Source of the DNA: Mycobacterium kiyosense
Lineage (GTDB): Bacteria > Actinomycetota > Actinomycetes > Mycobacteriales > Mycobacteriaceae
Assembly (NCBI GenBank): GCA_021654635.1
Contig: AP025179.1
Location: forward strand, 5,890,001-5,954,000
Direction of reading: 5' to 3'
Length of the DNA stretch: 64,000 nucleotides
Under the pieces are notes generated by a model. It ran no database searches and was not told the DNA's origin. It worked only from the letters and a program-made list of their open reading frames with translations. The position numbers were made by a program, and so were the translations under genes. Below, in pieces: positions 32,203 through 42,773 of the stretch; positions within the stretch are counted from its first letter, which is position 1; every line of letters starts with the position of its first letter.

Positions 32203-32687
32203 TGGGGAGGCCACTTCACGGCGGGGCCAATGATGACGTGGTCGCCGTCGATCCGCTCCGCGAGGAACTCCTGCTCTCCGACGCACTCAGGGCACGGTGC
32301 GGTGTAATTCCACCTGCCCGTGGTGAGTCGGACCTCCTTGCTGTCGTTGCAGAACAGACAGATACCGCCAGTGGCGAGGAACCGGCATTCTTCCAACAGC
32401 GTGGCCACATTCGCTGACACGGCAGCGAGGTCAGAGAACACATCGGGATGGGTGGCCACGACATCAGCGACGCCGCAGGTGTCCGGCAACCCGTCGATGT
32501 AGGCCTCGAACCCGACTTCCATTGGCTTGTTGTCCTTTTCGTCCCAGTACGCGAAGCGGCGCACGACCGCCGTGATTTCCTCAGCGCTCACCTCGGCGTA
32601 GGTGTCCCACAGAAAGATCGGGTTATCCCCGGATGTCGGTGTGGGCAGCGTCGGTAGTTCGAACCGCTTGACCTCGAGGCCGGTCAT
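32199..32687 (-). CDS. Unknown element protein with Cys motif (162 aa)
   Basis: 162 residues, acidic. 'FLWDTYAEVSAEEITAVVRR' and 'GFEAYIDGLPDTCGVADVVA' form the main part. A C-terminal 'GGICLFCNDSKEV...APCPECVGE' could be a four-Cys zinc finger. No family recognised. The ATG overlaps the upstream gene's stop (ATGA). Confidence 0.65.
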   Translation of the reverse strand: MTGLEVKRFELPTLPTPTSGDNPIFLWDTYAEVSAEEITAVVRRFAYWDEKDNKPMEVGFEAYIDGLPDTCGVADVVATHPDVFSDLAAVSANVATLLEECRFLATGGICLFCNDSKEVRLTTGRWNYTAPCPECVGEQEFLAERIDGDHVIIGPAVKWPPQ

Positions 32688-33289
32688 CGCACACCGCCGT
32701 CGATCTCATCAGCGACTGCGATCAGGTGAGCGGCGAGCTGGCGCGCCTCGTCCGCGGTCACCTGCAAGTTAATGTCCAGGTCGAGGTATTTGTTCTCACT
32801 GGGACGGTAAAGATGCAGATAGACGCAGCTGCGCCAGCCGGGCGTACGGCGGTAGGGATTGACACCGATTCTCGGAGGGTCGAAGTGGCCCTCCAAGCCC
32901 GGCAGCGCACCGTGCGGGTAGCCGTCCTCCATGGTCAGATTCACGTAGTAGTCGGCGCCCCAGCACGCTGGGTCACCGGGGTGGTCACCAGGGTCGGTGC
33001 ACCATGTTTCGCAACACGCGTTGACCTTCTCAATGGCGTCGGCCGCGGCGCGCAGCTGGTCTGACAGCGGGGCTTCTGGGCAGCGGGACGTTTCATGCCA
33101 GCCGTATCGGCCGCAGTGGTCACAGCGGACGAGCTCAGGAGCGCCCGCGAACGGGTCGTCGTCGGCAATTGGTTGTGTCATGATGATGGGGCCTTTCTGT
33201 TCTCTGGTGGATGGAGGGTTGCAGCGGCTCCCGCCAGGTGTTGGCGCATCTGGGATTACGGGGGCCGCTTCGCTATTGAAGGGGTTCAT
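32684..33289 (-). CDS. Unknown element protein (165-201 aa)
   Basis: Encodes up to 201 residues. 'VRCDHCGRYGWHETSRCPEA' is a possible zinc knuckle, followed by a helix, a Cys-rich 'NACCETWCTDPGDHPGDPAC' and a beta-rich part ('CVYLHLYRPSENKYLDLDIN') ending in a helix. Two starts are possible: ATG 33289, overlapping the excisionase stop (TAATG), or ATG 33181 with 'gaaagg' upstream, where the sequence becomes more ordered. No family recognised. Confidence 0.65.
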   Translation of the reverse strand: MNPFNSEAAPVIPDAPTPGGSRCNPPSTREQKGPIIMTQPIADDDPFAGAPELVRCDHCGRYGWHETSRCPEAPLSDQLRAAADAIEKVNACCETWCTDPGDHPGDPACWGADYYVNLTMEDGYPHGALPGLEGHFDPPRIGVNPYRRTPGWRSCVYLHLYRPSENKYLDLDINLQVTADEARQLAAHLIAVADEIDGGVR

Positions 33290-33477
33290 TAGGCGGCGTC
33301 ACCGCCGCTAGCCTGTTCAAGGCGAGCCAGATACTCCTCGAGCTGGCGGTCGGTAGAGAAGCGTCGGCGGCCTATCGTCACCGACTCGAGCTCCCCTGAT
33401 GCCCACAGATTGAAGACCGCGCTGCGGCCCACGCCGAGTCGTTGTCCGACTTGCCTATGGTCGTTGTTCTTGTTCAT
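33289..33477 (-). CDS. xis: Excisionase-like HTH protein
   Basis: 62 residues with a MerR-type winged helix typical of excisionases: 'VGQRLGVGRSAVFNLWASGE' followed by 'LESVTIGRRRFSTDRQLEEY'. It would bend DNA at the attachment sites and favour excision. First gene of the leftward operon, divergent from the repressor, which controls it through the shared operator region. Confidence 0.8.
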   Translation of the reverse strand: MNKNNDHRQVGQRLGVGRSAVFNLWASGELESVTIGRRRFSTDRQLEEYLARLEQASGGDAA

Positions 33478-33489
33478 CGCCTTCCCTTA

Positions 33490-33552
33490 TGTCGTGATCG
33501 CGACAAAAACTGTCGTGTCCGCAACACTACACGGACTGACGCGGACGCGACA
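33490..33552. promoter_or_regulatory. Divergent operator region between xis and repressor
   Basis: Half-sites of type 'tgtcgyg' are repeated: 33490-33505 'tgtcgtgatcgcgaca' is nearly a perfect palindrome, and 33511-33522 'tgtcgtgtccgc' with 33541-33552 'gcggacgcgaca' form a spaced inverted repeat (one mismatch). A further 'tgtcgacaa' overlaps the repressor start. This fits a repressor operator acting on both divergent promoters. Confidence 0.65.
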
Positions 33553-33575
33553 AGACGACGTGGCAGAATGTCGCC

Positions 33576-34154
33576 ATGTCGACAAATTGGGCCGAGCAGA
33601 TCGGGCAAGAAATCAAGAGGCAGCGGATACGCGCCCGACTCAAGTTCAACTCCCTGTCGGATCGAACGAGGGAGATCAAGCGGCCGGTCCACCGTGTTGC
33701 AATACCGAAGCTCGAATCCGGCGAACGCGATATCACGGTTGGCGAGCTAGTTGGCCTTGCCGGGGCGCTCGGCCTGCCGCCGCTAGCACTGCTGTTCCCG
33801 GATATTCGCGAAGACGTCGAGTTGTTCCCCGGCAACGTCGTGGCCGGGGTAGACGCCTTAGGCTGGTTCACGGGAACCGGCGATCACCTCGGGCAAGACG
33901 CTTCGGCGATTGAACTTGCACTTGCACTAGTGACGAACGAGGTGGCTCTGAAAGCGCAGCGCCACAACTTGTTTCAAAGTGAGCGTGGACTCGAGCTGGA
34001 AGAGGCTGGAAGTCTTTCGATGGTTGCCGGCATGCGGGAGCAAGAGGAGAAGAACGTCAAGCAGACCCGAGAGCGAATCAAGTTTCTCGAGTCTCGACGG
34101 GAAGAACTGCTACATACCTACGGCCGACTGGTGAACGGTGAGTTCGATGCCTAG
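33576..34154 (+). CDS. XRE-type phage repressor with C-terminal coiled coil
   Basis: 192 residues. The N-terminal HTH spans about residues 8-65 ('WAEQIGQEIKRQRIRARLKF', then 'IPKLESGERDITVGELVGLA'), with 'LPPLALLFPDI' closing the domain. A middle part and a long charged helix ('EEKNVKQTRERIKFLESRRE') probably mediate oligomerisation. No RecA-dependent autocleavage (LexA/CI peptidase) motif is seen, so induction would need another signal. Divergent from xis. Overlaps the integrase start. Confidence 0.75.
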   Translation: MSTNWAEQIGQEIKRQRIRARLKFNSLSDRTREIKRPVHRVAIPKLESGERDITVGELVGLAGALGLPPLALLFPDIREDVELFPGNVVAGVDALGWFTGTGDHLGQDASAIELALALVTNEVALKAQRHNLFQSERGLELEEAGSLSMVAGMREQEEKNVKQTRERIKFLESRREELLHTYGRLVNGEFDA

Positions 34155-35382
34155 GCAGCGGATGGAACCTGGTGAGCACGGCCGGATCACTGAGAGAGTC
34201 AGCGGTGGAAAGTATTTCGCCTCTACCTATGTGCGTGACCCGGATGGTGTACGGCGGCGCGTGGAGCGGTCTAGCGAAAAATCGGTCGAGGATGCTCGGC
34301 GGAACCTCCAGCGACACTTGACTAAACGGCGGTCTCCACTGTCGGGGCAGCTCGTTACCGACAGGACGACGCTCGGAGAGTTGTTCGAGGTGTGGATTGA
34401 GGGCAAGACATTCGAGGATGGCATTAAGCCGCAGACGGCCGGTCAGTACCGCCAGATCTGGGGGAAGTATGGCGTCGGCCAGTTGGGCGCGCTGCGGGTG
34501 ACTGAGCTTCCGACGTCGCGGGCCAACGCGCATATTCAGGCCGTTGCCGCGACCACTTCATCTCAGGCCGGCTATCTGCGGATCATTCTGCGCGGCATGT
34601 TCTCGTTGGCCGTGCGCTTTGACATCCTGGCGGTGAATCCCATCTTGGAGACCAAGACGGCGAAGTTGCACAGGAAACCAGCCCGCGCGATGACACCCGC
34701 CGAGTTCGAGCGAGTGCGGGCCGCTGTCGGCGCGTACGTGAGCCGTGACGGGCATGCCGGCCCGAAGCCCGGTCGACTGCTGCCGGCATTCATCGAAGTG
34801 TTGGCCGCGACCGGCGCCCGTCCCAGTGAGGTGCTGGCATTGCGGTGGTCAGATGTCGATCTGCTCGCGGACCCGCCGACTGTGACAATTTCGGGCACCC
34901 TGGTCGACCACCAGCGGATCCCTGGCAAGGGGCTGCACCGTCAGGAAGCCCGCAAGGGTGATGCGCCGGAGCACACCGTGGTACTCCCCCGATTCGGCGT
35001 CGAGGCGTTCACGGCGCTGCTTGGCGAGACTGGCCCGACGGGGCCGGTGTTCGCCAACCGTGACGGCGGATGGATGTCGCTGTGCAATCTACGACGGGCG
35101 CTACGGACCGCATTGCCGGACGATCTTCGATGGGTCACGCCGCACTCGTTTCGCCGCACGGTGGCGACGGTGGTCCGTGATGACTTGGGGCCGGCGTTGG
35201 CGCAGCAGCAGCTGAGCCACTCGAAGCTGGCCACTACCGAAGCGCACTATTTGCAGCGTCACACCCGCGGCCCGGATGTACGGAACACGCTAGACAAATT
35301 CGCCTCCGGGAAGGTGGCGGCTGAAAGTATCAGGAAAGTATCAAGTGGACCGGATTCCGACGGGTCCAGCACCCCAGTGTGA
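34147..35382 (+). CDS. int: Phage tyrosine integrase
   Basis: 411 residues. An N-terminal arm-binding domain ('GKYFASTYVRDPDGVRRRVE') and a core-binding SAM-like domain ('TLGELFEVWIEG', 'TAGQYRQIWGKYG') precede the catalytic domain with 'ATGARPSEVLALRWSDVDL' (Arg), 'HSFRRTVATVV' (His-x-x-Arg), 'LSHSKLATTEAHYLQRH' (His and nucleophile Tyr). All catalytic residues are present. ATG 34147 is chosen for its 'ggtgag' ribosome site; GTG 34138 is possible. It ends 17 bases before the attachment repeat, next to tRNA-Thr, its presumed target. Confidence 0.93.
   Translation: MPRQRMEPGEHGRITERVSGGKYFASTYVRDPDGVRRRVERSSEKSVEDARRNLQRHLTKRRSPLSGQLVTDRTTLGELFEVWIEGKTFEDGIKPQTAGQYRQIWGKYGVGQLGALRVTELPTSRANAHIQAVAATTSSQAGYLRIILRGMFSLAVRFDILAVNPILETKTAKLHRKPARAMTPAEFERVRAAVGAYVSRDGHAGPKPGRLLPAFIEVLAATGARPSEVLALRWSDVDLLADPPTVTISGTLVDHQRIPGKGLHRQEARKGDAPEHTVVLPRFGVEAFTALLGETGPTGPVFANRDGGWMSLCNLRRALRTALPDDLRWVTPHSFRRTVATVVRDDLGPALAQQQLSHSKLATTEAHYLQRHTRGPDVRNTLDKFASGKVAAESIRKVSSGPDSDGSSTPV
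35327..35339. repeat. Candidate integrase arm-type site, right
   Basis: Second exact copy of 'gtatcaggaaagt' (see 23104), lying inside the integrase 3' end; the related word 'gtatcaagtgg' follows directly. Its place about 60 bases from the core fits an arm site. Confidence 0.5.
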
Positions 35383-35399
35383 GTGCATTTGCGCTGGTA

Positions 35400-35439
35400 G
35401 ATGGAGCCGCCTAGGAGAATCGAACTCCTGACCTATTCA
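35400..35439. repeat. Attachment-site repeat, right end (within intact tRNA-Thr)
   Basis: Forty bases identical to 22946-22985. Here they form the 3' half of the complete tRNA gene, so integration kept the tRNA functional. Confidence 0.95.
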
Positions 35440-35477
35440 TTACGAGTGAATCGCTCTACCGACTGAGCTAAGGCGGC
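35402..35477 (-). tRNA. thrV: tRNA-Thr (anticodon CGT)
   Basis: Seventy-six bases read leftward from 35477 and including an encoded CCA. Acceptor stem GCCGCCT/AGGCGGC, D arm with 'GCTCAGTCGGTAGAGC', anticodon stem ATTCA/TGAAT with loop CTCGTAA (anticodon CGT), and T arm 'AGGAGTTCGATTCTCCT'. It is the integration target of the adjacent element. The symbol follows the M. tuberculosis tRNA at this locus. Confidence 0.96.
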
Positions 35478-35539
35478 CTGCCTGCCCTCTTCTCGGGCGG
35501 CCCGAGTCTACGGCAGCCCCACCGCCACACCCAAGTCCA

Positions 35540-36756
35540 CTACCGCAGTTCCTGCCCGATGGTGGCCACCATCGCGTCCACGGCGAACTTGGGTTTGACA
35601 TTGATCGCCAGTGCCTCGCGGCATTCCAGCACCGCCTCCACACAACGCAGCAACCGTTCCGGGCTGGCGTGCGCGGCCAGCGAACCCACCCGCTCGGCCA
35701 TGTCCGGGTGGTTGGGCCGCACCCCCGCGGCGCCGGAAGACACCAGCACCGCGTCACGGAAATACGAGGCCAGGTCGATCAGCGCGCGGTCCAGGGCATC
35801 GCGCGAGGCGCGGGTCTGCCGGGATTTCTGCCGGCGCTCCAGGTCCTTGATGGCACCGGCCGAGCCTCGCACCGCCCCAGCGGCCCCTTTCCCGTACCAC
35901 CCGCCCCCAGAGCGGTACGCAGCTCCTCGGTCTCGGCTTCGGCGCGCCCAGCCGTCAGCGCCACGGCTTCGGCCTCAGCTGCGGCGACCAGCTCCTCGGC
36001 CGCCAGAAACGCCCGCGACGGCCGCGCGGCATCGCGAACCAGCTCCAGCGCCTGCTGCCGCCGTTGCCGGGCTTCGGCGTCGGTGGCCAGCCGGCGCGCC
36101 CGCCCGACATGACCACCGCTGACCGACGCCGCCCAGTGCGCCGTCTCGGCGTCCAGCCCGTCGCCGTCGATCAGCACCTGCGCGATCGCCTCGTTGGACG
36201 GCGTCACCAGCGCGACGTGCCGGCACCGGGACCGCAGCGTGATCGCGATGTCCTCGGGGTCCACCGACGGCGCGCAGAGCAGGAAGACCGTCGACGGTGG
36301 CGGCTCCTCGACCACCTTCAGCAATGCGTTCGCGGCGCCCTCGGTCAACCGGTCGGCGTCCTCGACGACCACGATCTGGTGCTGGCCGGTGGTCGGGCGC
36401 CGCGACGCGATCTGCACGATGCCGCGCATCTCGTCCACACCGATCGACAGGCCTTCGGGAATCACCCGGCGCACGTCGGCGTGGGTGCCGGCCATCGTCG
36501 TCGTACAGGCCCGGCAGGTCCCGCAGCCGGGGTCGTCGTCGGAGGTGCACTGCAGGGCCGCCGCAAAGCACAACGCCGCCACCGACCGACCCGACCCCGG
36601 CGGCCCGGTGATCAGCCAGGCGTGTGTCATATTCCCGAAGCCCGGGGTGGCGTGAGGCGAATCACTCCCCCCGGCAGCACGGGCCGCCCGGGCTGCAGCA
36701 AGCAGCTCGGCCTCCACCACGTGCTGGCCTACCAGCCGCGTAAACACCCCTGTCAT
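35540..36756 (-). pseudogene. holB: DNA polymerase III delta' subunit (holB), one-base frameshift, probably an assembly error
   Basis: The first frame starts 'MTGVFTRLVGQHVVEAELL' and contains the clamp-loader ATPase-like core: 'LITGPPGSGRSVAAL', a four-Cys zinc site ('DPGCGTCRACTTTM'), 'VVVEDADRLTEGAANALLKV' and 'LRSRCRHV'. The frame shifts at a run of four G on the minus strand (about 35895-35900); five would join it to 'RGSAGAIKDLERRQKSRQTR' and the C-terminal domain ending 'VATIGQELR'. The protein is needed for replication, so the indel is most likely a consensus error. Equivalent to Rv3644c. Confidence 0.9.
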
Positions 36757-36912
36757 CAACGGCAACAGTAGTGAGCACCCCCGACGGAGACCGATCAGCG
36801 TCCGATTCGCGACAATTTTGTGATCTTTCCTGCTCATTCGCCCCCGGTGGGCGACTTGCCGAGGCACATTTAAGTTTCCGACGAGTCCCCGCCGACCGAT
36901 ACGGTGGTTTCG

Positions 36913-38538
36913 ATGACCACGGCAGCACCTCTCCCCCGGCGAATCAGCGCATTCGTCCGATGGGTCGTGCGCACTCCCTGGCCCGTCTTCTCGCTGAGCA
37001 TGCTGCAGGCCGACATCATCGGCGGCCTGTTCGTCCTCGGGTTCCTGCGTTACGGCCTGCCGCCCAACGACCGGATCCTGCTGCAGGACTTGCCGACGGT
37101 CAACGTGGTGATCTTCGTCTGCGCGGTGATCCTGCTGTTCCTCGCCGGATTCGCCTGGAACCTCAAACTGCTGGTGCCGGTCTTCCGCTGGCAGCGCCGG
37201 GACAACCTGCTGGTCGAAGCCGATCCGTCCACCACCGAGTTGGCCCGCACCCGCGCGCTGCGGATGCCGTTCTACCGGACCGTCACCACGGTCGCGTCCT
37301 GGGCGCTCGGCGGCATCGTGTTCCTCATCGCCAGCTGGTCGGTGGCCCGCCACGCCGCTCCGGTGGTGATGGTCGCCAGCGCACTGGGCGCCACCGCTAC
37401 CGCGATCATCGGCTACCTGCAGTCCGAACGCGTGTTGCGGCCGGTGGCAGTGGCGGCGCTGCGCAGCGGTGTGCCGGAGAACGTGCGCGCCCCCGGCGTC
37501 ATCCTGCGGCTGATGCTGACCTGGGTGTTGTCCACCGCGGTGCCACTGCTGGCGATCGTGCTGGCCGTGATCTCCGACAAGATCTCCCTGCTGCACACCA
37601 CGCCGAACGTGCTGTTCAACCCGATCCTGTTGCTGGCATTGGCAGCGCTGGGCATCGGCGCGACCAGCACGTTATTGGTATCGATGTCGATCGCCGACCC
37701 GCTGCGCCAGCTTCGCTGGGCGCTCTCGGAGGTGCAGCGCGGCAACTACAACGCCCACATGCAGATCTACGACGCCAGCGAGCTGGGCCTGCTGCAGGCC
37801 GGCTTCAACGACATGGTCCGCGAACTGTCCGAGCGGCAGCGCCTGCGCGATCTGTTCGGCCGTTACGTGGGTGAGGACGTGGCCCGCCGCGCGTTGGAGC
37901 GAGGCACCGAGCTGGGGGGCCAGGAACGCGACGTCGCGGTGCTGTTCGTGGACCTGGTGGGTTCCACCCAGTTGGCCGCGACCCGACCTCCGGCCGAGGT
38001 GGTCCACCTGCTCAACGAGTTCTTCCGGGTCGTGGTGGAGACCGTCGGCCGCTTCGGCGGGTTCGTCAACAAGTTCCAGGGCGACGCCGCGCTGGCCATT
38101 TTCGGCGCACCCATCGAACACCCCGACGGCGCGGGCGCGGCGCTGGCAGCGGCACGTGAACTGCACGACGAGCTCATCCCGGTGCTGGGCAACGCCGAAT
38201 TCGGGATCGGAGTGTCCGCCGGCCGGGCGATCGCCGGCCACATCGGCGCCCAGGCGCGATTCGAGTACACCGTGATCGGCGACCCCGTCAACGAGGCGGC
38301 CCGGCTGACCGAGCTGGCCAAGCTGGAAGAGGGCCACGTGCTGGCCTCGGCGATCGCGGTCAGTGGCGCGCTGGACGCCGAAGCGCTGTGCTGGGACGTG
38401 GGCGAAGTGGTCGAGCTACGCGGTCGCACCGCACCCACCCAGTTGGCGCGTCCGCTGAATCTGGCCGCTCCCGACGAGAAGCCGTCGAACCAGGAACCCG
38501 AGCGCGAGCGTAACGCCCCGGCGAAGAATCTCGCCTGA
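36913..38538 (+). CDS. Membrane adenylate cyclase, Rv3645-like (HAMP + class III cyclase)
   Basis: 541 residues. Six membrane segments lie in the first 280 residues ('SMLQADIIGGLFVLGFL', 'VIFVCAVILLFLAGF' and others). A HAMP domain follows ('SIADPLRQLRWALSEVQRGN'), then the class III cyclase domain beginning 'DVAVLFVDLVGSTQLAA' with the metal Asp, and 'NKFQGDAALAIFGAP' and 'ARFEYTVIGDPVNEAARL'. It makes cAMP. In M. tuberculosis Rv3645 is a major cAMP source linked to fatty-acid metabolism. ATG 36913 is preferred over GTG 36904. Divergent from holB, convergent with topA. Confidence 0.93.
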   Translation: MTTAAPLPRRISAFVRWVVRTPWPVFSLSMLQADIIGGLFVLGFLRYGLPPNDRILLQDLPTVNVVIFVCAVILLFLAGFAWNLKLLVPVFRWQRRDNLLVEADPSTTELARTRALRMPFYRTVTTVASWALGGIVFLIASWSVARHAAPVVMVASALGATATAIIGYLQSERVLRPVAVAALRSGVPENVRAPGVILRLMLTWVLSTAVPLLAIVLAVISDKISLLHTTPNVLFNPILLLALAALGIGATSTLLVSMSIADPLRQLRWALSEVQRGNYNAHMQIYDASELGLLQAGFNDMVRELSERQRLRDLFGRYVGEDVARRALERGTELGGQERDVAVLFVDLVGSTQLAATRPPAEVVHLLNEFFRVVVETVGRFGGFVNKFQGDAALAIFGAPIEHPDGAGAALAAARELHDELIPVLGNAEFGIGVSAGRAIAGHIGAQARFEYTVIGDPVNEAARLTELAKLEEGHVLASAIAVSGALDAEALCWDVGEVVELRGRTAPTQLARPLNLAAPDEKPSNQEPERERNAPAKNLA

Positions 38539-38575
38539 AATCGCAGCCGCGTCACCCACGCGCGCTCCGCAGAGA

Positions 38576-41383
<2,808 letters not shown>

Positions 41384-41545
41384 CTGCGCTTACGCTCCAT
41401 CTCCTACTTCGGCCCCCTGGCGGAGCCGCCCCACAGGGAAAAGACGGTACGCCGCCGTACCTCTCCTCGCGGGCAACTGACAATTTCGCACCAATAGGCG
41501 GGCCTGCGCAAACCGGCTGACCCCGGGACGCACGGCGGCGGCCCC

Positions 41546-42124
41546 TCAGACCCGGGGCCACTGGTCGGCGGCCTCGGGGTCGTCGGGAGCGTCCCCAACG
41601 TTCTCTACCAGGCGCGATAGCCTGCGCCGGCCACTGATCCGAAGCGCTGGGCGGGCGCCCCGAGTGCCGATCAGGGTGGGTGCGATTCCGACCCGCATCA
41701 GAGCCGACGCCAGCGGCGAATGAGTGTCGGGCGCGTGCGGGTCCAGACCGAGCAGATACCGGTCCGCCTCGACGCTGCCCGCCGCCAGCGTCCACGCCCG
41801 CAACTCCCGCGGCCCGGGCAGCCAGCGCGGCGGAACCGTCTTGACCGCGCCGCGCGTCCACTCCTTGGCGATACCACGCAACCGCGGATCCACCGCCGTC
41901 CGCACCAACGGGTGATCTTCGTCGGTCCGGGTGATCTCGGGTACCAGACCGGCTTCGGTGATCATCTCGGCCAATGCGGCGGCGCGCCATGACTGCTCCA
42001 CCACCACCGACAGCCTCGCGCCGGCGCCGACGGTCACGATCTGGCCCGGCGCGGCCAGCAGCCCGCACAGATCCTCGACCGCGGGCGGCACCGATTCCGC
42101 GGCGAAGAAGGAAAGCTGGCTCAC
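41546..42124 (-). CDS. Conserved actinobacterial protein, Rv3647c-like
   Basis: 192 residues starting 'MSQLSFFAAESVPPAVEDLC'. Mixed composition: 'DPRLRGIAKEWTRGAVKTVP' in the middle and a C-terminal 'GTRGARPALRISGRRRLSRL'. No known domain is recognisable; conserved in mycobacteria between topA and cspA. Possibly a nucleic-acid-related protein given its basic C-terminal half, but that is a guess. Confidence 0.85.
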   Translation of the reverse strand: MSQLSFFAAESVPPAVEDLCGLLAAPGQIVTVGAGARLSVVVEQSWRAAALAEMITEAGLVPEITRTDEDHPLVRTAVDPRLRGIAKEWTRGAVKTVPPRWLPGPRELRAWTLAAGSVEADRYLLGLDPHAPDTHSPLASALMRVGIAPTLIGTRGARPALRISGRRRLSRLVENVGDAPDDPEAADQWPRV

Positions 42125-42201
42125 GCCACAGACAGTAGGCCAGCAAGCCGGTCGGCCGCTGCTCCTTATCCGGCGCGGCGGTGAAAGGCGCCGGAGCGAC
42201 G

Positions 42202-42250
42202 AAAACCCCCCGGGCGGTTCCCGCAGAAGCGGAGCGGCGCCGGGGGGTTG
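42202..42250 (-). terminator. Intrinsic terminator after cspA
   Basis: Inverted repeat 42204-42213 'aaccccccgg' and 42240-42249 'ccggggggtt', read leftward from cspA and followed by 'ttttcg'. A perfect 10-bp G/C-rich stem plus a short T run 20 bases after the cspA stop is the best intrinsic terminator in the window. Confidence 0.8.
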
Positions 42251-42268
42251 CGTCAGAATCTGCCCGGT

Positions 42269-42472
42269 TTAAAGGGAGCGGACTCCGGTGGCCTGGGGGC
42301 CCTTGGGGCTATGGCCGATCTCAAACTCGACCTTCTGGTTCTCTTCGAGGGTGCGGAAGCCCGTTCCCTGGATCTCCGTGTAGTGGACAAACACATCTGC
42401 GGAACCGTCCTCGGGGGCGATGAAGCCGAACCCCTTCTCCGCGTTGAACCACTTCACAGTTCCCTGTGGCAT
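42269..42472 (-). CDS. cspA: Cold-shock protein
   Basis: 67-residue single CSD domain: '[20 protein letters not shown]' (RNP1), 'DVFVHYTEI' (RNP2) and C-terminal '[19 protein letters not shown]'. RNA chaperone, cytoplasmic. RBS 'ggaaag' is upstream. A long leader is likely (see the next region). Equivalent to Rv3648c. Confidence 0.97.
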
Positions 42473-42773
42473 TTCTCGATCTTTCCTTTACTTTCTGGGT
42501 GCGGGGCGCCGCCTTTCGGTGCCCCGGGCCCGTTGCGACCGCCATACCTAGCGGAGTCGCCGGAACTTCACCCGACAGATAACCTCGCAGGAACCGCGAT
42601 CGCAACGTCGATCCTGCGAAAGTTTGACACGAACACAGAAGCTACGACCGCAATTAGTCAACCACGTTCGTCGCGTCCGCGACAGCCTTGTTGGCTGCGT
42701 AGATCGCCGAACGGAGGCGCAATTTACGTCGGTGTCACCTAGCGGCCCCACCAGCACACCAGGAAGGCAGGCG
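42473..42773. promoter_or_regulatory. Divergent promoter region and probable cspA 5' leader
   Basis: Three hundred bases between cspA and the helicase gene with no credible ORF of its own. On the cspA side, 'ggggc...gcgccccg' (about 42513-42535) can form a hairpin in the leader, as seen upstream of many csp genes. An AT-richer stretch around 42600-42660 is the likely promoter zone. The helicase start is preceded by 'aggaagg'. Confidence 0.5.

Larger units (their letters stand above)
22946..35439. mobile_element. Integrated phiRv1/phiRv2-like element (phage satellite or cryptic prophage) at tRNA-Thr
   Basis: About 12.5 kb between two identical 40-bp copies of the tRNA-Thr 3' region. The integrase gene lies next to the intact tRNA. 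Contents: integrase, repressor, excisionase, a RepA-like ATPase, WhiB-like and DUF2742 proteins, scaffold-like and HK97-type capsid proteins, a toxin-antitoxin pair and several unknown genes. Portal, terminase, protease, tail and lysis genes are not visible. Overall plan resembles the small elements phiRv1 and phiRv2 of M. tuberculosis. GC content looks lower than in the flanks. An IS21-family element lies inside. Confidence 0.92.
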
